A stretch of 64,000 nt of DNA from G965250275 sp965250275 (GTDB lineage: Bacteria; Pseudomonadota; Alphaproteobacteria; Rhodobacterales; Rhodobacteraceae), in assembly GCA_965250275.1 (NCBI GenBank), contig OZ252297.1:3410001-3474000 (forward strand), given 5' to 3'. This document shows, piece after piece, positions 51,433 to 60,498 of this stretch. Every line of letters begins with the position of its first letter. Within the stretch, counting starts at the first letter, position 1. The translations under genes and the position numbers were made by a program. Below the pieces are notes generated by a model. That model was not told the DNA's origin. It searched no databases and worked only from the letters and a program-made list of their open reading frames with translations.

Positions 51433-53112
51433 ATGGCGATAAAGCCTCCACTTTCGGAACTTCCGATCAAGACCGCTGACAACGGTTTTTATCGGGGGTT
51501 CAGTGTGAACGTGACGGTGGTCAGTAAGATCATCATCAGTATTCTGGTCGTCTGGTGTATCGTATGGCCAGCACAGGCCGGCACAATTCTTGGCAATTGG
51601 AATACGGCCATTCTGGCGCAATTTGCTGCCTGGTACATCTGGGTCGTAACTGGTTTCGTCCTGGTCTGTATCGGACTGGCGATCTGGCCCGCTGCCGGCC
51701 GTCTGGTCCTTGGCACAAAGGGTGAAAAGCCAGAGTTTTCAAACTTCTCTTGGTTTTCGATGATGTTTGGCGCCGGGATCGGCGTCGGCATGCTAACCTG
51801 GGCGGTGGCCGAACCGGTCGCGCATTTCCAGAACAACCCGTCTGTCATTCAGGGCGTCACCACCGCGCTTGATGCAAACAACGTCCGCACAGCCTATGTC
51901 TGGTCGTTCCTGCACTGGGGGCTTGGCGCGTGGGCCTGCTATGCCATCGCGGGTCTGGCACTGGCCTTTTTCAGCTACCGCAGGGGTTTGCCGCTGACAA
52001 TCCGGTCGTCCCTCACACCGCTGTTTGGCAAGTCTCTGTCCGGAATGCTCGGCCATATCATCGACATCGTGGCGGTTGTGGCAACCATTCTTGGTGTCGC
52101 GCAGACATTGGGATTCGGCGTCGAACAGTTCGTGGCCGGCCTGACACGGATCGGCATCGGCGGACTTGCGCTTGACGATGGCTCTGCAACGACCCTAGGC
52201 ATCGTGGTGGCATTGCTGGTTATCATGGGGGCTTCGACGCTCTCTGCTCTTTCGGGTGTTGGCAAAGGCATCAAGTGGCTGTCGAACATCAACATGGCAT
52301 TGTCGATATTCCTGCTGGGATTCTTCATCCTGTTTGGTGCAACATTCTTCGGTGCCACTGCCTTCTTCGTTGGCATCTGGGACTACCTGATCGCGTTGCC
52401 ATGGCTCAGCTTCAACGTCTACAGTTCTGATGGCGTCGAAGGCTCCGAAGCCTTCCTTCTGACCCAATGGCAAGGCTGGTGGCCTGTGTTCTACTGGGCT
52501 TGGTGGATTGCGTTCGCCCCATTTGTCGGCCTGTTCCTGGCCCGGATTTCCCGGGGTCGGTCGATCCGGGAATTCGTGCTGGGCGCGATGATCGTTCCGT
52601 CGCTGATGTGCTTTGTTTGGTTTGCCTGGGCCGGTGGCACCGCCATTGACCTCGAACTCAATGGCGAGGCCAACGGCGTCATCCTGGATGCGGCCAACGG
52701 CGACAAGATCTTTGCGATGACCGAGTACATGCTCGCACCCATTGCACAGTTCCTGGCCTGGGCCATGGCGGTGGTGATCGTGATCCTGCTGATGACCTTC
52801 CTTGTGACATCAGCGGACTCCGCGGTCTTGATTGTAAACACCATCAACGCGGCGGGTGATGAAGGCCCCAAGGCGCGTCCGCACATCATGTTCTGGGGTG
52901 CGGCGCTGGCTCTGGTTGTCGGGGGGCTGCTCATATCGGGCGGAACCGGGGCGATTCAGACAGCCATGGTGATCGGAGCCTTACCCTTCTCCATGGTCAT
53001 GGTGCTCATGTGTATCGCGCTGATCAAGGCAATCTGGAACGATGGTCGACGCGAAGCCGCGGGTGTCGCCACGACAATTGATCCAGAAACATCGGTTATG
53101 CCGGCGCAGTAA
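51433..53112 (+). CDS. BCCT-family betaine/choline/carnitine-type transporter
   Basis: A 559-residue secondary transporter of the betaine-carnitine-choline family with about 12 membrane helices. Visible family features are SWFSMMFGAGIGVGMLTWAVAEP (helix 3 glycine stretch), FLHWGLGAWACYAI, GVAQTLGFGVEQ, WQGWWPVFYWAWWIAFAPFVG with the tryptophan box, GLFLARISRGRSIREF, and FLVTSADSAVLIVNT. The substrate is probably a quaternary amine or related zwitterion such as glycine betaine; sequence alone does not choose among them. GGGAG lies 11 bases before the ATG. A strong terminator follows. Confidence 0.94.
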   Translation: MAIKPPLSELPIKTADNGFYRGFSVNVTVVSKIIISILVVWCIVWPAQAGTILGNWNTAILAQFAAWYIWVVTGFVLVCIGLAIWPAAGRLVLGTKGEKPEFSNFSWFSMMFGAGIGVGMLTWAVAEPVAHFQNNPSVIQGVTTALDANNVRTAYVWSFLHWGLGAWACYAIAGLALAFFSYRRGLPLTIRSSLTPLFGKSLSGMLGHIIDIVAVVATILGVAQTLGFGVEQFVAGLTRIGIGGLALDDGSATTLGIVVALLVIMGASTLSALSGVGKGIKWLSNINMALSIFLLGFFILFGATFFGATAFFVGIWDYLIALPWLSFNVYSSDGVEGSEAFLLTQWQGWWPVFYWAWWIAFAPFVGLFLARISRGRSIREFVLGAMIVPSLMCFVWFAWAGGTAIDLELNGEANGVILDAANGDKIFAMTEYMLAPIAQFLAWAMAVVIVILLMTFLVTSADSAVLIVNTINAAGDEGPKARPHIMFWGAALALVVGGLLISGGTGAIQTAMVIGALPFSMVMVLMCIALIKAIWNDGRREAAGVATTIDPETSVMPAQ

Positions 53113-53130
53113 TTCACGCCAGCGAACACT

Positions 53131-53167
53131 GTGCGGCCCCGGAGCAATCCGGGGCCGCACTGCGTTT
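53131..53167. terminator. terminator between BCCT gene and hutU
   Basis: A perfect 13-base stem (GTGCGGCCCCGGA with TCCGGGGCCGCAC) with a GCAA tetraloop lies between the convergent BCCT and hutU genes. A short T run (GTTTC) follows on the plus strand. It should stop the BCCT transcript and may serve the hut operon as well. Confidence 0.75.
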
Positions 53168-53204
53168 CACCTCTTGGTTTGTCGGGCCTTTAGAAGACGC
53201 ACTC

Positions 53205-54875
53205 TCAGCCCAGAATGCCGGGCAGACGCAGCCCGTGCTCCTTAGCGCAATCAATGGCTTCGTCATAACCAGCATCGGCATGACGCATCACCCCGGTTGC
53301 CGGATCGTTCCACAGAACGCGGCCCAGGCGCGCGTCGGCATCTTCAGTCCCATCGCAACAAATCACCATGCCCGAGTGCTGCGAAAAGCCCATTCCGACG
53401 CCACCGCCGTGGTGCAGAGACACCCATGTCGCGCCGCTGGCAGTGTTCAGAAGGGCATTGAGCAAGGGCCAATCACTGACCGCGTCGCTGCCATCTTTCA
53501 TCGCTTCGGTTTCGCGGTTAGGACTTGCCACCGAGCCGCTGTCCAGATGATCCCGTCCAATCACAACGGGTGCCTTCAACTCACCGGTACGCACCATTTC
53601 GTTGAACGCCAGCCCGGCCCGGTGCCGATCTCCCAGCCCGATCCAGCAAATCCGCGCGGGCAGGCCCTGAAATGCAATGCGTTCCTGGGCCATGTCGAGC
53701 CATTTGTGCAGGTGTGTGTTCTCTGGGAACAGCTCCTTCATCTTGGCATCGGTCTTGTAAATGTCCTCTGGATCGCCCGACAGGGCACACCAGCGAAAGG
53801 GTCCAATCCCTCGGCAAAAGAGTGGGCGGATATAGGCAGGCACGAATCCGGGGAAAGCAAAGGCATTCTCCAGCCCTTCATCAAGCGCGACCTGCCGAAT
53901 GTTGTTGCCGTAATCGAGCGTGGGCACACCGGCATTCCAGAAATCGACCATAGCCGCCACATGCACTTTCATCGACGCGCGCGCGGCTGCCTCGACCGTC
54001 TTGGGGTCCGTCTCACGGCGCGCGCGCCACTCCCCCAAGGTCCAGCCCTGCGGCAAATACCCGTTTAGCGGGTCATGCGCGCTGGTCTGGTCGGTCACGA
54101 TGTCCGGCCTGACGCCGCGCCGGACCAGCTCCGGAAACACATCCGCCGCATTCCCCAAGAGCCCAACAGATTTTGCCTCTCCTGCCGCAGTCCAGCGCGC
54201 GATCATTTCGAGCGCCTCGTCCAGCGTTTCAGCCTTCTCGTCCAGGTATTTTGTGCGCAGCCGGAAATCGATGCTGTCCGGGTTGCATTCAACGGCCAGA
54301 CAGGAGGCGCCGGCGAAGACGGCGGCCAGCGGCTGCGCGCCTCCCATACCGCCAAGCCCCGCGGTCAGGATCCATTTTCCGGTCAAGTCCCCGCCGTAGT
54401 GCTGGCGGCCTGCCTCGGCGAAGGTCTCATATGTGCCCTGCACAATCCCTTGCGTGCCGATGTAGATCCAGGACCCGGCGGTCATCTGGCCGTACATTGC
54501 CAGACCTTTCCTGTCGAGTTCGTTGAAATGATCCCAATTGGCCCAATGCGGAACCAAGTTGCTGTTTGCGATCAGCACCCGCGGCGCATCCTTGTGCGTT
54601 CTGAAAACTCCAACCGGTTTTCCCGACTGCACCAACAGAGTCTCCTCGTCAGTCAGCGACTTGAGCGCGGCGACAATCCGGTCAAAATCCTCCCAAGTGC
54701 GGGCCGCACGGCCGATCCCGCCATAGACGACCAACTCGTGCGGGTTCTCTGCCACATCAGGATGCAGGTTGTTCATCAGCATGCGCATCGGCGCTTCGGT
54801 CTGCCAGCTATGGGCGGTGATCTCTGTGCCTGTGGCGGGATACACATCACGGATGTTATGTCGGGGGTCAGTCAT
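53205..54875 (-). CDS. hutU: urocanate hydratase HutU
   Basis: A 556-residue urocanase, which hydrates urocanate to imidazolonepropionate using tightly bound NAD+ as electrophile. Motifs are HSWQTEAPMRMLMNNL, VVYGGIGRAARTWEDF, the Rossmann-like LTAGLGGMGGAQPLA, PVVIGRDHLDSGSVASP and HHGGGVGMGFSQHSGMV. Length is the family norm. It is the last gene of hutI-hutH-hutG-hutU, with its ATG overlapping the hutG stop by four bases. Confidence 0.97.
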   Translation of the reverse strand: MTDPRHNIRDVYPATGTEITAHSWQTEAPMRMLMNNLHPDVAENPHELVVYGGIGRAARTWEDFDRIVAALKSLTDEETLLVQSGKPVGVFRTHKDAPRVLIANSNLVPHWANWDHFNELDRKGLAMYGQMTAGSWIYIGTQGIVQGTYETFAEAGRQHYGGDLTGKWILTAGLGGMGGAQPLAAVFAGASCLAVECNPDSIDFRLRTKYLDEKAETLDEALEMIARWTAAGEAKSVGLLGNAADVFPELVRRGVRPDIVTDQTSAHDPLNGYLPQGWTLGEWRARRETDPKTVEAAARASMKVHVAAMVDFWNAGVPTLDYGNNIRQVALDEGLENAFAFPGFVPAYIRPLFCRGIGPFRWCALSGDPEDIYKTDAKMKELFPENTHLHKWLDMAQERIAFQGLPARICWIGLGDRHRAGLAFNEMVRTGELKAPVVIGRDHLDSGSVASPNRETEAMKDGSDAVSDWPLLNALLNTASGATWVSLHHGGGVGMGFSQHSGMVICCDGTEDADARLGRVLWNDPATGVMRHADAGYDEAIDCAKEHGLRLPGILG

Positions 54876-55666
54876 GTCAGGTCTCCGCTGAGGGCAAGGG
54901 TTTCAAGATCGGCGAGAATGGCGCCCAGAACCGAACGCAATCGATCCGCACGCTCCGGATCCCAGGTCCAGGGCGGGCGCTCGGTCATATAGGTCGATTG
55001 CGCCAGCTCCATTTGGATCGCATGAATTCCGGTGTTTGGCTGGCCATAATGCCGTGTGGTCCAGCCGCCTTTGAAGCGCCCGTTCACCACCGTCGTGTAT
55101 GCGTCTGCGCGCCGGCAATGCTCTTCCACAAGGTTTTCAACAGGTTTGCCACAAGTTGTGGACGAATTTGTGCCAATGTTGAAATCTGGCAATTTTCCAC
55201 CAAAAAGATAGGGGATATGTGACCGAATAGAGTGGCAATCGTAAAGTACGGCGAGGCCATGTTTTTCGCACACGCGCCCCAGTTCTGTGGACAACGCCGT
55301 GTGATACGGGTCATGGAACCGTTCCGCGCGGTCCGCAATCTCGGCGGCATCAGGGGCCTCGCCATCCTGCCAGATCGGCTGACCATCGAAATCTGTGACC
55401 GGACAGAGACCGGTGGTGTTCTGTCCCGGATAGAGGCTGGCGTCGTCCGCCCCACGATTGACGTCGATGACATAGCGATGGATCGGCGTGCGCACGGTTG
55501 TCACGTCCGGCAACAGCCCGTCGTAGAGCTGGTCAATATGCCAGTCGGTGTCCGCCAGCGCCCGTCCGGTGTCATTCAGACGCGCCCAGATCTCCGGCGG
55601 CACTTCGGTTCCGGTGTGAGGCAGACCCAACACAATCGGACCCTGTCCCTGCACTACCTCAATCAT
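54872..55666 (-). CDS. hutG: N-formylglutamate deformylase HutG
   Basis: A 264-residue N-formylglutamate amidohydrolase, which hydrolyses N-formylglutamate to glutamate and formate, the final step of the five-enzyme histidine route. The zinc-site segments are LGLPHTGTEVP, DWHIDQLYD and VLYDCHSIRSHIP, followed by FNIGTNSSTTCG. It overlaps hutU and hutH by four bases on either side. Presence of hutF in the locus confirms that this is the deformylase rather than the arginase-like formiminoglutamase also called HutG. Confidence 0.95.
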   Translation of the reverse strand: MIEVVQGQGPIVLGLPHTGTEVPPEIWARLNDTGRALADTDWHIDQLYDGLLPDVTTVRTPIHRYVIDVNRGADDASLYPGQNTTGLCPVTDFDGQPIWQDGEAPDAAEIADRAERFHDPYHTALSTELGRVCEKHGLAVLYDCHSIRSHIPYLFGGKLPDFNIGTNSSTTCGKPVENLVEEHCRRADAYTTVVNGRFKGGWTTRHYGQPNTGIHAIQMELAQSTYMTERPPWTWDPERADRLRSVLGAILADLETLALSGDLT

Positions 55667-57168
55667 CTTGCGGCCTCCAGCAGCGCACCATCGCGCACCA
55701 GAGTTGTGGCCTTTTCGAGATCGGGGGCAAGGTAGCGGTCATTCTCAAGCGCTGGGACATCCGCACGTATGCGCGTCAAAACGCTGGCCAGTGCCTTGGA
55801 CGTATTCAAGGGCGCGCGCGCTTCGATCCCTTGCGCGGCACACAGCGCCTCGACCCCCAGAATGACGCTCAGGTTCTCGACCATCCGCAATAGCCTGAAC
55901 GCTCCGTGCGCCGCCATGCTCACATGGTCTTCCTGATTGGCACTGGTCGGCGTGGAGTCCGTCACGCAGGGATTGGCCAGATGCTTGTTCTCGCTCATCA
56001 AAGCGGCCGTTGTCACTTCGGCAATCATGAAACCGGAGTTCAGACCCGGATCAGGGGTCAGAAAAGGCGGCAAATCGTAGCTCAGCGCCGGATCAACCAT
56101 CAGCGCCACGCGCCTCTGCGCAATCGCGCCAATCTCGGAAAGTGCAAGTGCGATCTGATCCGCGGCAAACCCAACGGGCTCGGCATGGAAATTCCCGCCA
56201 GACACAATCCGCCCGCTTTCGGCCAGAACCAGCGGATTGTCTGTCACTGCATTGGCTTCGATTTCAAGTGTCTGGCCCGCCATTCGAATGACATCCCATG
56301 CTGCACCGACCACCTGTGGCTGGCATCGAATGCAATAAGGGTCCTGAACCCGATGATCGTCATCACGATGGCTCTCGCGAATTTCGCTGCCCGCCATCAG
56401 CGCGCGCATGCGGGCCGCCACTTCGATTTGCCCGGCATGCCCCCGCAGCGCATGGATCTCGGGCACCAGCGGTGCGGTGGATCCCATGATGGCGTCGGTC
56501 GACATGGACGCGACCACCACACTATTGGACACCATACGTTGCGCTTCGAAATAGCCAGCCAGCCCGCAGGCGGTGGAAAACTGGGTCCCGTTGATCAGGG
56601 CAAGGCCCTCTTTGGGCCCCAACACGATGGGCGCCAGACCCGCGTTCTCCAGCGCGTCGGCGCCCGGCATGCGGTGACCGTCGAAAATCGCCTCCCCTTC
56701 TCCCAACATCACAGCCACCATGTGGGCCAGCGGAGCCAGATCACCCGAAGCCCCGACAGAACCCTGATGCGGCACGACCGGCGTCACGTCGCGCTCAAGC
56801 ATTCCGGAGATCAGCTCGCAAACCTCCCAACGCACACCCGAAGCCCCCCGGCCCAGTGACATCAGCTTCAGCGCCATCATCAGACGGGTCAGTGGTTTCG
56901 ACAGCGCCGCCCCAACGCCACAGCAATGGGACAGGATCAGATTTCGCTGGAGCGCCTCGGTGTCCTGCGCCGCGATCTTGCGGCTTGCCAGCTTGCCGAA
57001 GCCCGTATTCACACCGTAGAAAGGCTCCTTGGACGCAGCGGCTTCAGCTACACGTCTGGCCGCAGCGTCCACCGCCGCCCGCGCCGCTTCAGGCAATGCC
57101 ACCGGAAGCTCTTTCCGATAGATCTGCTCCAGTTCGCCCAGCGTAACCGCGCCCGGTGTAACGATCAT
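55663..57168 (-). CDS. hutH: histidine ammonia-lyase HutH
   Basis: A 501-residue histidase, which removes ammonia from histidine to give urocanate. The self-made MIO cofactor arises from Ala-Ser-Gly in GSVGASGDLAPLAHM near residue 145. YGVNTGFGKLAS near residue 55, QDPYCIRCQPQVVGA and FHAEPVGFAADQIALALSE complete the family set. The ATG overlaps the hutI stop (ATGA). An in-frame TTG six bases earlier was not used. Confidence 0.97.
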   Translation of the reverse strand: MIVTPGAVTLGELEQIYRKELPVALPEAARAAVDAAARRVAEAAASKEPFYGVNTGFGKLASRKIAAQDTEALQRNLILSHCCGVGAALSKPLTRLMMALKLMSLGRGASGVRWEVCELISGMLERDVTPVVPHQGSVGASGDLAPLAHMVAVMLGEGEAIFDGHRMPGADALENAGLAPIVLGPKEGLALINGTQFSTACGLAGYFEAQRMVSNSVVVASMSTDAIMGSTAPLVPEIHALRGHAGQIEVAARMRALMAGSEIRESHRDDDHRVQDPYCIRCQPQVVGAAWDVIRMAGQTLEIEANAVTDNPLVLAESGRIVSGGNFHAEPVGFAADQIALALSEIGAIAQRRVALMVDPALSYDLPPFLTPDPGLNSGFMIAEVTTAALMSENKHLANPCVTDSTPTSANQEDHVSMAAHGAFRLLRMVENLSVILGVEALCAAQGIEARAPLNTSKALASVLTRIRADVPALENDRYLAPDLEKATTLVRDGALLEAAR

Positions 57169-58361
57169 CCGCAACCCTCAAAAATCCGACGATGCAGAGG
57201 GTTGAACCCGATCCGGTACGCCAGTTCTGCAGGCTCGGCGACGTCCCAGATCGCAAGGTCAGCCCGCATGCCAACAGCGAGTGTGCCGGTGTCGGTCAAT
57301 CCAAGTGCACGCGCTGCGTGCACGGTCACACCAGCCAGCGCCTCCTCGGGCGTGAGGCGAAACAGAGTGCAGCCCATGTTCAGCGTCAGCAACAGCGACG
57401 CCAGCGGCGACGAGCCCGGGTTGCAATCGGTGGCCAGCGCCATGGGAACACCCTCTGCACGAAACGCCTCAACGGGCGGCATCTGTGTTTCGCGCAGTGT
57501 GTAAAAGGCACCCGGTAACAGCACAGCCACCGTGCCGGATGCGGAGAGCGCCTGCGCATCTGCTTCGGTCGCATACTCGACGTGATCTGCCGACAGCGCC
57601 CCATAGCGTGCCGCCAGCGCGATCCCGCCCAAATGCGACAGCTGTTCGGCGTGCAATTTCACGGGAAGCCCGATTTCCTTAGCCACGTCAAAGACCTGGG
57701 CAATCTGTTCGGGATCAAAGGCGATGCCCTCACAGAAACCATCGACGGCATCCACGAGGCCCTCTTGATGCGCCAGCCTCAGCGCCGGCAGACAGACATC
57801 ATCCAGATATGCCTGAGGTTGGTTCAAATACTCGGGTGGCAGGGCATGTGCCCCCAGAAAGCTGGTCACGATCTTGACATCGCGCAGGTCGGCGAGCCGG
57901 CGGGCCGCGCGCAACATCCTGAGTTCAGTGTCCACGTCCAGCCCGTATCCGGACTTGACCTCCACGATTGCAACCCCTTCCGCAAGGAGCGTGTCCAATC
58001 GCGGCAGAGCCCCGGACACCAGTTCCTCTTCGGAGGCCCCTCTCGTTGCTGATACGGTCGATACGATGCCGCCGCCTGCCCGCGCGACTTCTTCGTAGCT
58101 CGCGCCTTGCAAGCGCATCTCGAACTCCCGCGCCCGGTTTCCGCCAAAAACGAGATGTGTATGGCAATCGACCAGGGCGGGCGTCACGAGCCGACCACCG
58201 AGGTCCTCGGACGGCCAATCTGCAAAGCGGTCAGGCAGGTCCGGCCCGCACCATGCGATGCGCCCCTCCTCAAGTGCCAGCGAACCCTGTGGGATCAGAC
58301 CATAGCCGCCTGAGGCGGGCAGCGTTGCAATGCGGGCATTTGTGAAAACGCGGGACGTCAT
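57165..58361 (-). CDS. hutI: imidazolonepropionase HutI
   Basis: A 398-residue amidohydrolase that opens imidazolone-5-propionate to N-formimino-L-glutamate. Motifs are VDCHTHLVFGGNRAREFE with the metal-binding His-x-His, VEVKSGYGLDVDTELRML, VTSFLGAHALPPEY, KLHAEQLSHLGG, and ALATDCNPGSSP with the metal aspartate. It is the first gene of the minus-strand hut operon and faces hutF across 69 bases containing the shared operator. Confidence 0.97.
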   Translation of the reverse strand: MTSRVFTNARIATLPASGGYGLIPQGSLALEEGRIAWCGPDLPDRFADWPSEDLGGRLVTPALVDCHTHLVFGGNRAREFEMRLQGASYEEVARAGGGIVSTVSATRGASEEELVSGALPRLDTLLAEGVAIVEVKSGYGLDVDTELRMLRAARRLADLRDVKIVTSFLGAHALPPEYLNQPQAYLDDVCLPALRLAHQEGLVDAVDGFCEGIAFDPEQIAQVFDVAKEIGLPVKLHAEQLSHLGGIALAARYGALSADHVEYATEADAQALSASGTVAVLLPGAFYTLRETQMPPVEAFRAEGVPMALATDCNPGSSPLASLLLTLNMGCTLFRLTPEEALAGVTVHAARALGLTDTGTLAVGMRADLAIWDVAEPAELAYRIGFNPLHRRIFEGCG

Positions 58362-58366
58362 GGCGG

Positions 58367-58394
58367 TTGACCGATATTATGTCGCTGTTATTAC
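58367..58394 (+). promoter_or_regulatory. candidate promoter of hutFC
   Basis: TTGACC and TATTAC are separated by 16 bases, with the -10 ending 36 bases before the hutF ATG. The operator dyad begins three bases downstream, so a bound repressor would block elongation or promoter clearance. Confidence 0.45.
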
Positions 58395-58395
58395 T

Positions 58396-58424
58396 TTTAT
58401 GTGCATACATAATTGAGTCGTCAA
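58396..58424 (-). promoter_or_regulatory. candidate promoter of hutIHGU
   Basis: On the minus strand TTGACG and CATAAA are separated by 17 bases, with the -10 ending 34 bases before the hutI ATG. The spacer and -10 are covered by the inverted repeat at 58397-58412. Confidence 0.5.
58397..58412. promoter_or_regulatory. HutC-type operator in the divergent hut region
   Basis: TTATGT-GCAT-ACATAA is a perfect six-base inverted repeat, similar to the TGTATGTACA-like sites I recall for HutC repressors of the GntR family. It lies at the centre of the divergent hutI/hutF region and overlaps the hutI promoter candidate. HutC is encoded next to it. Urocanate would be the expected inducer. Confidence 0.6.
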
Positions 58425-58430
58425 GCTGCC

Positions 58431-59783
58431 ATGCAAGTGATCCACGCCAAAACCGCGCTGCTGCCCGAGGGTTGGGCCAGCGATGTCACCGTCACGATAA
58501 ATGGCGGCCGGATCGCCTCGCTGACACCAACGCTTGCCAATCTCTCGGTTGATCTGCTGCTGCCAGCCCCCGGTAACGTGCATTCCCACGCCTTCCAAAG
58601 AGCGATGGCTGGGCTGACGGAAGCACGCGGTCCTTGCGAAACCGACAGTTTCTGGACCTGGCGTGCGCTGATGTTTCGTTTTCTTGATCATCTCGGCCCG
58701 GAAGATGTGCGCGCCATCGCGGCCCAGGTTCAGATGGAGATGCTGGAAGCCGGGTACGCCGCCGTGGGTGAATTTCACTACCTGCACCATCAGCCCGGCG
58801 GCACCCCTTATGCTGACATCGCTGAACTCTGCGCCCGCATCTGCGAAGCTGCCGAACAGACCGGGATTGGTTTGACGCTGCTGCCGGTGCTCTACCAGAC
58901 CGGCGGTGTTGACGGACGCGCTCTTGCTCCGGGGCAGGTTCGGTTTGGCAACACCACCGATCAGTTTGCCGCGCTGTTGCAGGGCGCGGCCCAGGCGCTA
59001 GACGCCCTGCCCGACGATGCCAGGCTCGGCGTTGCACCGCATTCCTTGCGCGCGGTCCCTGCTGATGCGTTGCGACAGGTACCGGATATGACGGATGGAC
59101 CATTGCACATGCATCTGGCGGAGCAGGTGCCGGAAGTGACGGAAATTGAGGCTTCTTATGGCGCGCGCCCAGTTGAATGGAGTCTGGCCGAGTTGCCGCT
59201 CGACGCACGTTGGTGTCTGATCCATTGCACCCAGATGACGCCGGCAGAAACAGAAGCGCTGGCCCGCACCGGTGCCGTCGCAGGGCTTTGCCCGATCACC
59301 GAAGCGTCGCTGGGCGATGGTATCTTCGACGGTGCACGCTGGCTGGGCGCAGGCGGACACATGGCAGTGGGGTCCGACAGCAACATCGACATCACCCTGA
59401 GCGGTGAGTTGCGTCAACTCGAGTATTCGCAACGCCTGAAAGACCGCGCGCGCGCGGTTTTGGCGGATCGGTCGCGCTCCACCGGGCGGCGCCTGTTTGA
59501 GGCTGCAGCGGCCGGCAGCGCACAGGCCCTTGATCGCGACGCAGGACAGATTGCGCCGGGGCGGATCGCCGACCTCGTAGCGCTGGACGGCACCTCTGTG
59601 GACCTGATCGGTCGATACGGAGACGCCATACTGGATACCTGGATGGTGACCTCGGGTGACGCGCTGGTGCGGGAGGTCTGGTCTGCAGGGCGCCACGTCG
59701 TACAAGATGGCCGCCATGTTCAGAGGGAGAGCATTGAGGCTGCGTTTCGCGCCAGCATGACACGGCTTGCGGGTGTGCTCTGA
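58431..59783 (+). CDS. hutF: formimidoylglutamate deiminase HutF
   Basis: A 450-residue amidohydrolase that deiminates N-formimino-L-glutamate to N-formylglutamate plus ammonia, feeding HutG. Motifs include PGNVHSHAFQRAMAGLTE with the metal histidines, AAVGEFHYLHHQPGG, LHMHLAEQVPEV, LIHCTQM and VGSDSNIDI with the metal aspartate. The ATG at MQVIHAKTAL is preferred over an in-frame TTG 18 bases upstream, since N-termini of the family begin there. It is the first gene of the plus-strand hut arm and overlaps hutC by one base. Confidence 0.95.
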   Translation: MQVIHAKTALLPEGWASDVTVTINGGRIASLTPTLANLSVDLLLPAPGNVHSHAFQRAMAGLTEARGPCETDSFWTWRALMFRFLDHLGPEDVRAIAAQVQMEMLEAGYAAVGEFHYLHHQPGGTPYADIAELCARICEAAEQTGIGLTLLPVLYQTGGVDGRALAPGQVRFGNTTDQFAALLQGAAQALDALPDDARLGVAPHSLRAVPADALRQVPDMTDGPLHMHLAEQVPEVTEIEASYGARPVEWSLAELPLDARWCLIHCTQMTPAETEALARTGAVAGLCPITEASLGDGIFDGARWLGAGGHMAVGSDSNIDITLSGELRQLEYSQRLKDRARAVLADRSRSTGRRLFEAAAAGSAQALDRDAGQIAPGRIADLVALDGTSVDLIGRYGDAILDTWMVTSGDALVREVWSAGRHVVQDGRHVQRESIEAAFRASMTRLAGVL

Positions 59784-60472
59784 TGACTGCGAGCTGGCAA
59801 GAGGTGCGCGCCGAAGCCTTGCGCCGCATCCAAACGCGCGAATGGGCCCCCGGCGCGCTGATCCCGAACGAAGCTGTTCTGGCGAATGAACTGGGCTGCG
59901 CCCGCACCACCGTGAACCGCGCCCTGCGGGCATTGGCAGAGGCGGGCCTGCTCGAACGCCGCCGCAAAGCGGGTACACGTGTGGCCCTGTCCCCCCAGCG
60001 ACGGGCGCAACTGGCAATACCCCTGATCCGCGAAGACATTGCCGCACGCGGGGCAGAGCCCCGTCATGTGCTCCTCTCCCACGCCGCGGCAGCAATGCCG
60101 TCTGCTCTGCGGATCAGCATGGGGCTTGCCCCCGATGCACCCACTTTTGCCACCAGAACGTTGTATCTGGCCGACAACCGTCCATTCGCGCTTGAGGTTC
60201 GATGGGTGCACGTGAGCGCGGCGCCAGGCTATGACACCGCCCCGCTTGACCAGATCAGTGCCAATGAATGGCTGGTCCAGAACGCACCCTTTTCCCATGG
60301 CACACTGGACTACAGCGCCGTGCAGGCGGATCAGGACACAGCGGCCCATCTGGATTGCACGGTAGGCGCGCCCCTGATCGTTCTGGAACGGCGCACCTTT
60401 GGGCCGGAATTGCCGGTCACCCATATGCGCCTGTTTCACGCACCAGGTTATCGCCTGCATCTGGAAATCTGA
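59783..60472 (+). CDS. hutC: GntR-family histidine utilisation repressor HutC
   Basis: A 229-residue GntR/HutC-subfamily regulator: winged HTH at residues 5-75 (WQEVRAEALRRIQTREWAPG, LANELGCARTTVNRALRALA) and a UTRA ligand domain at about 90-225, ending LERRTFGPELPVTHMRLFHA. It should repress both hut arms until urocanate binds. Its ATG shares one base with the hutF stop, and a candidate operator lies 1.4 kb upstream at the divergent promoter. Confidence 0.94.
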   Translation: MTASWQEVRAEALRRIQTREWAPGALIPNEAVLANELGCARTTVNRALRALAEAGLLERRRKAGTRVALSPQRRAQLAIPLIREDIAARGAEPRHVLLSHAAAAMPSALRISMGLAPDAPTFATRTLYLADNRPFALEVRWVHVSAAPGYDTAPLDQISANEWLVQNAPFSHGTLDYSAVQADQDTAAHLDCTVGAPLIVLERRTFGPELPVTHMRLFHAPGYRLHLEI

Positions 60473-60498
60473 TCAGCTTGTCGGCCTGAACGACATGC

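Noticed and set aside
56926..57504. Plus-strand open frame opposite hutH/hutI
   Set aside because: Antisense of clearly recognised hut genes; translation shows no domain.
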